Shown here one piece after another: positions 1 to 10,344 of a stretch of 64,000 nt of DNA. Source of the DNA: Rhabdophis nuchalis (lineage: Eukaryota > Chordata > Lepidosauria > Squamata > Natricidae); NCBI GenBank assembly GCA_039707465.1, contig CM077644.1, positions 140,228,962-140,292,961 of the forward strand. Direction: 5' to 3'. The stretch's first letter is position 1, and every line of letters starts with the position of its first letter. The position numbers and the translations under genes were made by a program. Below the pieces are notes generated by a model. The model was not told where the DNA came from. It searched no databases and saw only the letters and a program-made list of their open reading frames with translations.

Positions 1-319
1 TGATAAGCGTGAGATAAACTGATATACTATATATAAGACAAATTTAGTTGCCATTGTAAAAAAATTAGAAAATAACCCACCCATTTTTATCTGCTTGGAG
101 TTTGAATCATATGGTTGCAACTGATCTTTTGATTATTTTTTTAAAATATCCTTATCTCCCCCCCCCCCCACACCTCTATCAAGACACAACAGTTTCTTTG
201 GAACTAGAATGCCATATGAATGCAGGACTTGTGCCTTCCTGGGAGTTTAAAATTCAGCATGTCACATGTACCTAATCTTTACGTATTTGGAGGTTTGTAG
301 CATTTGGGTATCTTGGGAG

Positions 320-785
320 CAGTGGTGGGTTTCAAAATTTTTTAGAACCTCTTCTGTAGGTATTTCCTGCTTTGTGGGTGTGGCTTGCTAGCCATGTGAC
401 TAGATGGGAGTGGCTTGGCAGTCATGTGACTGGGTGGGCGTGGCCAACTTGTAAAATGTGGTGAAACTCACTTAACAAAGCTCTTGCCTAGCAACCAAAA
501 TGTTGGCTCAGGAACTCTGGCATTTGAAGCACGCAAGTCTTAAAGCTGTCCAGTTCCAAGACCCTTGCCCCCCTAACCCTTTACGGAAAAAAAAACCAGG
601 AGTGTTCAAACCTGACAGCTTTAAGACTTGTGGACTCCAACTCCCAGAATTCCTCCTTCCCTCGCTCTTCATCTTGATGATGTGCGGAAGGGCGAGAGGA
701 AGGAGCTGGAACCGGTTCTAAACAGCACTAGATTTGTGGAACCTCTTCTATAGAGGAGGTTAGAACTGGCAGGAACCCACCCCTG
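320..785. mobile_element. hAT MITE, CAGTGGTGGG family
   Basis: Terminal CAGTGGTGGG and inverted CCCACCCCTG, flanked by CTTGGGAG (312-319) and CCTGGGAG (786-793), an 8-bp duplication with two changes. Internal sequence (AGAACCTCTTCTGTAGG, GCCATGTGACTAG) is shared with the elements at 18057 and 52969. Confidence 0.75.
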
Positions 786-849
786 CCTGGGAGCAAACCT
801 TGCCCATTCCCCCCCCCTTAGAAAACCTCTGTTTAATATTAATCGTCAC

Positions 850-1018
850 GTAACAGTATGAATAAAATCAGAAGAAGATATATAGAATAGAAAATAAATA
901 GGGGAACATTTGTAGAAACTAAAATGTATATCCGTAAATTATTAATATAGAACTACCTCTTCCTCCCCCTCCATCTCCTAGCATAGTCTCGCTAGTGCAG
1001 GGTTAGCTTTCGTATCCC
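850..1018 (-). mobile_element. 5'-truncated RTE-like LINE 3' end with 19-bp target duplication
   Basis: Flanked by GTTTAATATTAATCGTCAC (831-849) and the same sequence with one change (1019-1037), a LINE-style duplication. On the minus strand it holds the last codons of an ORF (ANPALARLC then stop) and a 3' UTR ending in CATACTGTTAC. The same unit recurs at 4955-5190. Confidence 0.75.
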
Positions 1019-1037
1019 GTTTAATATTAATCATCAC

Positions 1038-2854
1038 CTGGATGACTGAGAGCCCATCCTGGTATAAAAAAACATAACAAGAGGACGAAGTTCAACCCTT
1101 ATCACTTTACATTCACTCCCAAGTCTGCTTTTTACGTAAGTTAAAGTATATCTGTGTCACAGATATCAAGATTAATAACCTTCATGATAGAAGACTGGTT
1201 TAAGCTGTCTGATTTGTCAGGATATTCACACTCTATCTGAGATAAAGAGCGGTGCCACATTTTAAGTCTTTCTTTGCTAATGGATGACATTTTTCTTACC
1301 TCTCAGATTGCATTTTCCCCTCCTATCCCAGCCATGTATTAAACTGGAATTTATTGCACATCAGTTCCAGGGCTGACACAGATTCTCACCAATTCAAAAG
1401 TGCCTTTGGTTCCTCTATTAGCCCTCCTCTTTCTGGCCCTTTCTGATAGCAGATTTTCTCCCCCTCACATCAGAAAGAGCCAGGCGTTGAGTCTGGTCAG
1501 AAGCTGTAGACTGCCAGAGAATATGACAGAAGCCTAACAGAAAAGCCACCACTTAGTGGGTGTAACGTTCTTTTTAACTGACCTACATTTCTTTCACTAT
1601 TAACATTATCATGCTTGTAATGGGAATCAAACAGTCTCCCAATAGCCGAAGAGGAAGAGGAACACTACTTTGATGTAAAAGCTTCTGTTGCTTTCTTGTT
1701 CTTTTTTTATAGGGTTCCATTTAACCAAATCCTTAATTGATGATTGGCAGGGGAGGGGGCGGGTCGGTTGCAAAGAATAGATCTGGGTTGTTTTTTTTAA
1801 TGTTGTGGTGTTATCCATCAGTTCTTGAGGCGGCAGAAAACATCAGCTGTCTCCATTGGCAATCCTATTGTGCCACAGGCAATGGTCCATATTATGTTAC
1901 AATACAGGCAAATGGCGTTATCCTTATTAGGGGTGTACAGGGTGCATTGAGAATTTTTCTTGGCTCCCTTCCTACTAAATGCTACCAGCTGATGTGAATC
2001 ACGTTCCTTAATATTTATTTATTTCTTATTGATATGGATTTCTTATGCTGCCCATCTCACTAATATAGTGACTCTGGGAAGTTTACATACAATGTAATAA
2101 AAAAGTGCAAAAAATGCCAATTAAAATAGAATAAAAGTTTTAAAAAATTAAAGTTTATTTATTTATTTATTGGATTTCTAATATGGGATGATGCTGGAGG
2201 CGGGATAGAGGGACTGTTTCAAAGACTGTAAGAGGGACTATAGTTTGGAAACTATAAGATTGGCAGATTTAGTCATCTGTCAAAATATCCTCTTTTGCAA
2301 GTGTTTTGTGAGATATATTTAAAGGTTGATAAGAAGGTAATGAGGACCCAGAAAAAATAAATGGCTACCAGGCTGCATTTGTACCATACTTAGATGCTGG
2401 TGAGAAAACGTGCTTTGGCTCTTAATTATGCAGGTTTGTTGCTATGAACTCTTTCCCCAAAACACCAAGGACTAGCTAGGGAACATTAATTGGGGAAATA
2501 AAATTGCCAAGGAAAATGCCTATATTATTTAAGGCAGAACAATTTAGGCAAAGTACTAGGCGATCTATTCAAGAAAAAATTGCTGCAACACATTATAAAT
2601 TCAAATGTTGTTTAAAAGCATCATTTAGGGAAAAATGTAGTACTCTTGAATAATGCCTGTGCATTACTTTGATGCAGCATTCTTGGAGGGAAAGTGGTCT
2701 CAATCAACAGTTGATTTTTATTGGTGCTGTATAATTTCTCCCCCCCCTCCCTCTTTGGCTATATGAATTCAGGAGGCAAACGAAACAAGGAAAAAGTATC
2801 TGAAGCTAATGGTGTTGGTTTAAAGTCTGCCTAATCTCTAATTTTCAGCTAATT
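1038..2854. other. Intergenic stretch without recognised genes
   Basis: No coding exon recognised. About 2030-2130 (CTGCCCATCTCACTAATATAG...) resembles an old LINE 3' end. The short open frames here lack codon structure or homology that I recognise. Confidence 0.6.
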
Positions 2855-2879
2855 TTGTCCTTTTTACCATGGATGTTCC

Positions 2880-2946
<67 letters not shown>

Positions 2947-2965
2947 GGGAGGGAAGGAAGAAAAG

Positions 2966-2996
<31 letters not shown>

Positions 2997-3077
2997 GAAG
3001 GAAGGAAGGAAGGAAGGAAGGAAGGAAGGAAGAAAGAAAGAAAGAAAAAAAGAAAGAAAGAAAGAAAGAAAGAAAGG
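2880..3077. repeat. Compound (GAAA)n/(GGAA)n microsatellite
   Basis: About 200 bp of nearly pure AAAG units interrupted by GGAA and GA blocks. The apparent open frames here are repeat translations. Confidence 0.97.
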
Positions 3078-3149
3078 GCTTTCAATAGTATAAGAAGGGT
3101 GATTATACTTGTAAGGATTATCTCCAAGCTCAAACTAAAAAAAAAAGCC

Positions 3150-4140
3150 AAGTGTAATTAAGGCATTTGACAAGGTAGACCATAACCTACTACTAGATAA
3201 AGTAGAAGAATGTGGGTTAGACAGCATCACCACCAGATGGATTCGTAACTGGCTGACCAACCACACTCAACATGTAGTCCTCAATGGAACTGCATCTACA
3301 TGGAAGGAAGTATGCAGTGGAGTACCCCAAGGCTCTGTTTTAGGCCCAATACTCTTCAATATCTTCATCAATGATTTGGACGAGGGAATAAATGGGAAAC
3401 TCATCAAATTTGCAGACGACACCAAGCTGGCAGGAATAGCCAACACTCCAGAAGATAGGCTTAAGATACAGAAGGATCTTGACAAACTTGAACACTGGGC
3501 ACTATCTAATAAAATGAAATTCAATGGGGAAAAGAGTAAGTTTCTACATTTAGGCAACAAAAATGAAATGCACAGGTACAGTATAGGTGGTACCTTGCTC
3601 AATAGCCGTAACTGTGAAAGGGATCTTGGAGTCCTAGTTGACAACCATTTAAATATGAGCCAGCAGTGTGCAGCAGCTGCCAAAAAAGGCAACATAGTTC
3701 TAGGCTGCATAGTTCTAGGGATAGAATCAAGATTACGTGAAGTGTTAATACCACTTTATAATGCCTTGGTAAGGCCACACTTGGAATACTGCATACAGTT
3801 TTGGTCGCCATGATGTAGAAAAGATGTGGAGACTCTAGAAAGAGTGCAGAGAGCAACAAAGATGATTAGGGGACTGGAGACTAAAACATACGAAGAACGA
3901 TTGCAGGAAATGGGTATGTCTAGTTTAATAAAAAGAAGGACTAGGGGAGACATGATAGCAGTGTTCCAATATCTCAGGGGTTGCCACAAAGAAGAGGGAG
4001 TCAAACTATTCTCCAACTAGTTGTTGGATAGTCATTTGTCTGAAATGGTATAGGGTTTCCTGCCTAGGCAGGGAGTTGGACTAGATGACCTCCAAGGTCC
4101 CTTCCAACTCTGCTATTGTATTATTGTATTATTGTATAAT
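3150..4140 (+). pseudogene. CR1 LINE, 5'-truncated, reverse transcriptase to 3' end
   Basis: The translation from about 3160 reads [68 protein letters not shown] and HLEYCIQFWSP, the CR1 RT and C-terminal signatures. The frame is broken by a stop at 3811-3813 and continues as ETLERVQRATKMIRGLETKT and GDMIAVFQYLRGC. It ends in GACCTCCAAGGTCCCTTCC and a TATTGTAT tail at 4120-4140, the typical CR1 3' end. Confidence 0.93.
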
Positions 4141-4728
4141 TAAATGTATTCAAGGAAACTGGCACTTAAGATAAAAGATTGACTCCAGGAAAGAAATTTG
4201 AATGAAGAAAAGAACAAACTGTTAACCAAAGTGCCTTTGCATCCTTTGGGGTGATAATTTAAACCTAACAATCATATTCAGAGATGCTGGAAATAGTTTA
4301 AAAATTACCCAATTCTTTGAAAAAAATTACAAGTTCAGGAGCTCACATTTCAAAGGAATGTGAAAGAGGAAGAACTTGTCTTCTCTTGACTGTTTTTATA
4401 ACATAAGAGGAAATAGACTCCTTTTTATATATGTCTATAACCTAGATTTGTATAATTCAGCCTTTTTCTGATGCACTGTGCAGTAATTGGTACACATTTT
4501 ACCCAATCGAATTCAGAAATGGAGCATAAAGAGTAGAGATTGTAAGGGCAGAATTCCCTTTTTGGAGAATTTGATTTTATCTGACAGAAAATTTGCCAAT
4601 TAGGTTAGATTAGTTTTCTATTGGAACATGTCACTTTTTTTATTTAAAGAAAATGCGTGTATATATTTTACTGGTAAGTGCAACAACCAGAGGATATAAT
4701 GAAGTACAACCAAAACGATAATTGTATT

Positions 4729-4954
4729 TGTTAGATTGGCGATAAGCAGCAGGCGCGAGTGAGTTTCGGTACTTTTTATTTCCAGAGTGACTGCGCTCTG
4801 CCAGCTGGGCTGCTGGAGCTCACCTTTTAAGGAACTCCGCCAGACCAGTCGGCCAATGACAGTTGTTTAAACTTCCTGGAGTTTGAGTAACCAATCCGCG
4901 GTGAGCATATGAAGAAATGTAAATTTAACAATGTACGTCACTCTGTATGTAACA
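4729..4954 (-). mobile_element. Possible short solo LTR
   Basis: TGTTAGAT and ATGTAACA termini, flanked by GTATT (4724-4728) and GTATG (4955-4959). On the minus strand it has ATTGG, TTAAAA and AATAAA in LTR order. The right end overlaps the GTAACAG that begins the adjacent LINE unit, so the boundary is uncertain. Confidence 0.4.
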
Positions 4955-6080
4955 GTATGAATAAAATCAGAAGAAGATATATAGAATAGAAAATAAATAG
5001 GGAAACATTTGTAGAGACTAAAATGTATATCCATAAATTGTTAATATAGAACTAGTTGTTCCTCCTCCTCCTCCTCCTCCTCCTCCTCCTCCTCCTCCTC
5101 CTCCTCCTCCTCCTCCTCCTCCTCCTCCTCCTCCTCCTCCTCCTCCTCCTCCTCCTCCTAGCATAGTCCCACTAGTACAGGGTTAGCTTTTGGATCATTG
5201 AATGCCACTTTGCACATTTCAGCGCACAGGCCCACAGCTTGTATATTTTTGTTGATGGTGTCCTGCCATCTCTGTTTTGGATGTCTGCAAGGCCTCCAGC
5301 CATTGACTTCTAGTTGGTAGGCAGTCTTGGCAATGGTGGAAGGTGCAGCTCTCAGGGCATGATCCATGCCAGCAGAGCTGGCCTTCTCTCATCTTCTGAT
5401 GGGTTGGCATTCGTCTGTCACATAGCATACCAGTGAGTTCTCGCCAATGCATCCTTGCTCACATCTCACCACTGATGTTGCCATTGCCTTGGAGGTGGGA
5501 TACCAGATAATGGAAAAATGTCCACCTACTTTAGTTCTTCTCCATTGATTTGAAGCATTCCAGGGGTGGTTACAGTCTCTAAGTACTCAGTTTTCTTGAT
5601 GTTGAGGCAGAGCCTGAAATGACTGAGGTGATCATTCCATGTTTGAACTTGTTGGGTGTAATTCGTCTCTGATGGTGGAAGCAAGCATTGTAATGTCTCT
5701 GGATTTCTGTCCCTTCCATTTGGTCTCTGGGAGGCATGATATGTCTCCCAGAGACCAAATGGAAGGCCAAATGATATGTCATGATATATAGTGGTGTTTC
5801 AGGATTTTGGCTAACTTGTGGCTGCATCCACTCAGTGTTCCTATGTTGAGAGTGGCGATGCGCAGTCGTTTTGCCTTCTTTTGAGCTAGCATCTTTAACC
5901 AGTTCCGCTCTTAAACTGGTAGCCCTTGACCATTTTTCACACTGGTTGGGCAGGACCATTATGTGTTGCCTGCGGGGGATGCCTTGCTGGCTTCAATCCA
6001 TTTGTTGCAACAAAATTTTCGACCGGCCTGTCATCCGGTCCTGGCATCAGGGTCCATGTTCAGTTTAGCACTACCCAAAA
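4955..6080 (-). pseudogene. RTE-like LINE remnant (endonuclease start and ORF end)
   Basis: Minus-strand fragments: near 5700-5860 an endonuclease beginning (TLNIGTLSGCSHKLAKILK, ETKWKGQKSRDI). At 5160-5560 the C-terminal tail: KMREGQL, ALRAAPSTIAKTAYQLEVNG, HPKQRWQDTINKNIQAVG, then ANPVLVGLC and stop. The RT centre is deleted and several frameshifts are present. The clade is not certain; the motifs resemble RTE-type ('craniofacial development protein 2-like') elements rather than Bov-B. Confidence 0.65.
5061..5158. repeat. (TCC)n microsatellite in a LINE 3' UTR
   Basis: 98 bp of uninterrupted CTC units, immediately after the LINE stop codon (minus strand). The sister copy at 960-980 has only a short degenerate CTCC tract at the same position. 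Confidence 0.97.
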
Positions 6081-6338
6081 TGGGTGGGCTGTATCCAGTG
6101 GCAACAGGAAGAGGAACGGACCATCATTGCTATAGAACTAGCTCAATCTTTAATATTAAATCTAACCATATAGATCATCTTCATTTTCTCAATTTTTGTA
6201 GAAAAAGGTATTTTGATACAGTGATGTTTACATAATAATAATAAATTTTTAGTATTTTGTTATTTGGGTGCTATATAATATTGAATATAGGTAAGAGAAA
6301 AATTATCAATATTAATTAGTTTTATATATAAACATTGC

Positions 6339-6670
6339 CAGTAGTCCTTGACTTATGACCAGTCACAGTGTCTGTTCGAAGTTAGGACAGATCTCCCCAA
6401 AGGTACTTATGACCTGGTTATGAAGTTCCAATTGCTTCTCTCCCACATTGATGACACTTTGAATCACCTTGTGGTCAGAAAATCGCCTTTTACTTCCCAA
6501 AAAAAGCCCCAGGTGAACAATGGGTGCACTTTACAACCGTGGCATTTGCTTTATGACTGCCACAATAAAGGTAATAAAAACCAGTCTGATCATGTGATTT
6601 ATTAAGTTGTTACGCAACTTACGACCCTTATAGGTAGGCTCCATAATGGTTCTAAATTGAGGATTATCTG
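6339..6670. mobile_element. DNA-transposon MITE, 'GTAGTCCTTGACTTATGACC' family, copy 1
   Basis: Begins CAGTAGTCCTTGACTTATGA and ends with a diverged inverted copy (ATTGAGGATTATCTG). Related copies lie at 22834-23215 and 33516-33937. The family is recognised by its repeated 'ACTTACGACC' terminal sequence. Superfamily assignment is uncertain, possibly mariner-like. Confidence 0.55.
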
Positions 6671-6845
6671 TATAGGCATAATTATCAAGACTTTCCTTCA
6701 GCATTATCTATAACACTGGAAATGAAAGGAGAATGCCTCTTTTTAAAAATGCTTTTATCTTTTGCATCTTAAATAAATGTATTTAGATGCTTTGGATGGG
6801 GTTGTTTCTACCCCACCCGTATGGCTGCTGATGCCAAATACTAAT

Positions 6846-7337
6846 TGTTAGGATATTTATCCTTATGTTGGGTTGACAATATATATAAGCCAGTATTCTT
6901 AAAGAGTATATGTAGCTTTAAGAACTATGTTGAATTCTAATTGGCTGTGCTTCTCAACTCTACCATATAAGCAAGCTCAGAAACACAGTCCATTCCCTTT
7001 TTCGATTCCTTTTGATTCCTGTTGTTTACTGTTTGCCGTTGAAGCTGGAGACTGAAGAAAGAAGAAGTATTGTTTTGCATTACTGTAAGATAACTCTGTG
7101 TTTTGGTGAAGGACTGTTATTGTTTGAGAAGTTAGTATCACTGTTCGGAAGAAGTAATTTAGTTACTACAAAGTAAAGAGTATTTATTTTCTTACTATCA
7201 CTGTTTTAGAGTTTGTGTGTGGTTAAAGCAACGTATCTCTTTCCTGTCCGGTGTATTACACTATCCCACATTTATTTTTAAACACTGGTTATGGGACCAG
7301 AGTTGTAACACTGGTTCTGAACCCAGGGTTGCTAACA
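6846..7337 (+). mobile_element. Solo LTR, 492 bp
   Basis: Perfect TGTTAG...CTAACA termini and a perfect 5-bp duplication CTAAT (6841-6845 and 7338-7342). TATATATAAG at 6881-6890 is a plausible LTR TATA box. No internal retroviral genes adjoin, so it is a recombined single LTR. Confidence 0.72.
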
Positions 7338-7355
7338 CTAATCATAGGAATGTAG

Positions 7356-7726
7356 CAGTGGTGGGATCCAGTCAGTTAGCACCTATTCGGGAGAACCGAT
7401 TGTTAATTTTCCAAGCAGTTCGGAGAACCGGTTGTTGGAAGAAATCTTCTTTTGTTTTTTCCCACTTTTACAGGGCTAATACCTGTAAAGAAGGCAGGAA
7501 GGAAACATTCTGGTGTTGTTTCTAGCCTAATCTTATTGCCCTGTTTACAGAAACTGCCTCTCTGGCTAACCCTCATTACATTGTGACAGCTAAGGCGAAA
7601 CGCCCATCGACACGAGTGATGTTGACTTGGCCATGCCCACACGGTCACATGACCACTGAGCCATACCTACCCAGCTAGTCATTAGGGCAGAGAACCGGTT
7701 GTTAAACTATTTGAATCCCAATACTG
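7356..7726. mobile_element. hAT MITE, CAGTGGTGGG family (AACCGGTTGTTA subgroup)
   Basis: Starts CAGTGGTGGGATCCAGT and ends TTTGAATCCCAATACTG. Flanks GAATGTAG and GAGTGAAG agree at 6 of 8. It contains repeated GAGAACCGGTTGTT near both ends. Confidence 0.6.
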
Positions 7727-8899
7727 GAGTGAAGATTGTAACCATGTCAGAATCTTCCCTATGGAGAAACACCCCCCCCCTTTTTTTTGCTTATTAATAT
7801 CTCCCAGTATGTTAAGACAGCTAGACTGTTAATATTCCTGCAACAAAGTACATTAATTAATCATATACATCACCCAAAATGAGAAATGATTATTCAAACA
7901 CATCCACGTTTCATCAGACAGGTTGCCCTTAAATGAGGTTTTTAGTCACTGCAACATAAAATTAAACACAAGACTTTAAATTTAAAATTTAATATTAAAG
8001 ATGCAATTAATTTCCAAGAGCTGAAATATGTTGTTACTTTCATGTTAGGCATTGTCCCTTCTTGCAAAAATTAGTAGTTTTAAGAGACTCTGTAATGTTC
8101 ATCTCCAGATAACAAAGATTTACATCCCAACATTTATCTCGGACATTTGGGTGGCATTTCTGTATGTGAGGTTTGCAGCAGTTTCAAATTGGAATTACCA
8201 AGACAGGTAATATACAAAAGCTGAAGGCTAAATCAAGCAGATGAATGTAGGCACCTTGTTTTACTCAAAATGGGAAAATATGTGGTCAAATTGTCATTCA
8301 TTTACTATTTGTTTTTCATATTTCTAAACCAACCTTCTCCCTCAAAGAGGAGTCTGGCAGTACAGAACAAGACATCGAAGGATAAAACAGTATGTAAAAA
8401 AATCAAAATACTAAAATGTTTGGTTTTTAAAAAAATATATAATTTTATAAGGGATGATAGCAAAAGGCAGTAGATAATATGTTTCATAAACAGTGAAAAT
8501 TTACCAATATAAGTCAAAACGAGGAGAAACAGTGTGATGTAATGGTTCAAATTGGTAGGAAAAAAAATTATGATCCATTGAAAGCGGAATTAAAGCAAAG
8601 TTTTTTAAATTCCCTAAAGTAATCACTGGGTTCCCAGCCAACCAGTTCCCAGTTAGACAAAGAGTTACATAGGAGATAAAGAAGATGAATCAGCCATCAT
8701 GAATTGCGCAACTTACATTATATAGGTAGGAAAGATTCCCAACTTTATATCTGTAATAAATCTTTCCTTTTTTTATGGCTCTAATTTCTTTGACTGTTCC
8801 ATCCTTCACTCTAGCTGATCTTGCTTACCCTGAAAAAGCAATAGGTGATAGGAATATGACAAGATGAGAATCTAACACTGCCTTTTTCAACCTGGTGAT
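7727..8899. other. Intergenic stretch without recognised genes
   Basis: AT-rich DNA. I see no gene, no repeat family I can name and no strong structure. Confidence 0.6.
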
Positions 8900-8907
8900 C
8901 ACTAGAG

Positions 8908-9015
8908 CAGGGGTCCCCAACCTTTGCAACTTTAAGTCTGAAGGACTTCAGCTCCCAGAATTCTCTGGGAGTTGAAGTCCTTCACACTTAAAGTTGCAAA
9001 GGTTGGGGACCCCTG
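8908..9015. mobile_element. hAT hairpin MITE (snap-back palindrome), 108 bp
   Basis: Two long inverted arms (CAGGGGTCCCCAACCTTTGC and its complement) around AGCTCCCAGAATTC. Perfect 8-bp duplication CACTAGAG at 8900-8907 and 9016-9023. Confidence 0.88.
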
Positions 9016-9341
9016 CACTAGAGGTTTGCTGAATTTTGGTTCTCATGACCCCAAGTCAGCACAGCTTCAGGATTTGAGAAGTATATTCCAACATATTTGA
9101 AGACCATTAGGCTGAATAATGCAATAGGTCACACGTGGTTGAGGCAGGTAAGCAGAGACTTATGTCATACCTACCTGTGGTCAGTGGATCTGGTAAGGCA
9201 AAGTTTCAATCCCTTCTCTATCTCTCTTGCCCTCCATTGGGACATTGCTATTGTCTGAAACTTGTAGCTACAAAACAGCAGAAGAAACCAAGTTGGCCCA
9301 TCTGGCAGGCCACCAATATGCATTTGTGTTTGCCTGCCTTG

Positions 9342-9751
9342 TGTGATCCTTTAAGGTGGGAGTTAGGATTCCAAGAAACACCCCCAATCAAAGAAGACTC
9401 CGAGGCCTGAGGTTCCTCAAAGTTCCATTTTATTGGAGATGTCATATTGGCATATCTATGAAAACCCGAATCTGAACGTTTTCAGGTTTTCCCCACCCAA
9501 ATGAAAGTCCAAGTCCCTGCCCAGCACCCACATGTCCATCACATGGCCCAATCAAGCACTGTCCCGATTGGAGATGCCTCCCAGTCATACCTCTCCGGGT
9601 GCAGGGCAAGATGTCCTTGACTCTCTGAGAAAGGAATGTTATTTTGACTATATATGGCCCATACTCCATATAATCCCCCTCCCATTTTCTGATAGCATTC
9701 AATGTGGCAGGCCAGAAGGCCCAATGCAAATAATGGCTTCCAGGCCTGACA
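9342..9751 (-). mobile_element. Solo LTR, 410 bp, minus orientation
   Basis: TG...CA termini and a 4-bp duplication CTTG (9338-9341, 9752-9755). On the minus strand it starts TGTCAGGCCTGG, has TATATA-type promoter sequence near 9645-9655 and a CCAATAAAA polyadenylation signal near 9428-9435, the correct LTR order. Confidence 0.65.
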
Positions 9752-10026
9752 CTTGGTGCATTCCAGACCCTCCAGGTTAAAGAGTCATCTCATAAGGCTC
9801 TTGTCTTGTGCAATTCCTGCCCTCTGGAATGATCTCCTTCCTCGGAGATTTGTGTGGTTCCACCCTTATGTCACTCAGGAAACTAGATGCTTAAGACAGG
9901 ATGATTAAGGATCCCTCTTTTGTTCTTTTGCTTGATTTGATTTCTACTGCTTCAATCTTGTTTTGAATAGTTTGTTCTTCTGATCAACTGTGTGCATTGT
10001 ATATTGTAGATGCTTTATATTAGTTC

Positions 10027-10340
10027 CAGTGGTGGGATACAACCGGTATGCCCCGGTACAGGCGTACTGGTGCCTGTTAGGAGCACCAGGTACCGTTCCA
10101 GTCCGGAGGGCCCACCCCCCTGTGTTCCTTACTTGTATTTGAGCCGATTGGGGCTTTCGTGCATGTGCACGGAGCGTACGGCGCCTGCAAGATGCTCTGC
10201 CGAGCAGCTGGAGCATCGCGGAGCAATCACAGAGCGTTGCAGGTGGTAAGTATGCATGCACGCGCTAAACACGTGAATGTGGTGGACACCCAGCCCCATT
10301 GCACCATACCGGGTGCAATGGAATCCAGGACCCACCAGTG
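10027..10340. mobile_element. hAT MITE, CAGTGGTGGG family
   Basis: Starts CAGTGGTGGGATACAACCGG and ends GGACCCACCAGTG. Flanks carry ATTAGTTC on the left and AATTTAGTTC on the right. The GC-rich interior matches the elements at 31622 and 31956. Confidence 0.6.
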
Positions 10341-10344
10341 AATT

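Noticed and set aside
2855..3151. Open frames in several frames over the GAAA repeat
   Set aside because: Pure translation of a microsatellite; lysine/arginine or phenylalanine/serine runs only.
4118..4140. TATTGTATTATTG repeats considered as a promoter or terminator
   Set aside because: It is the tail of the CR1 copy.
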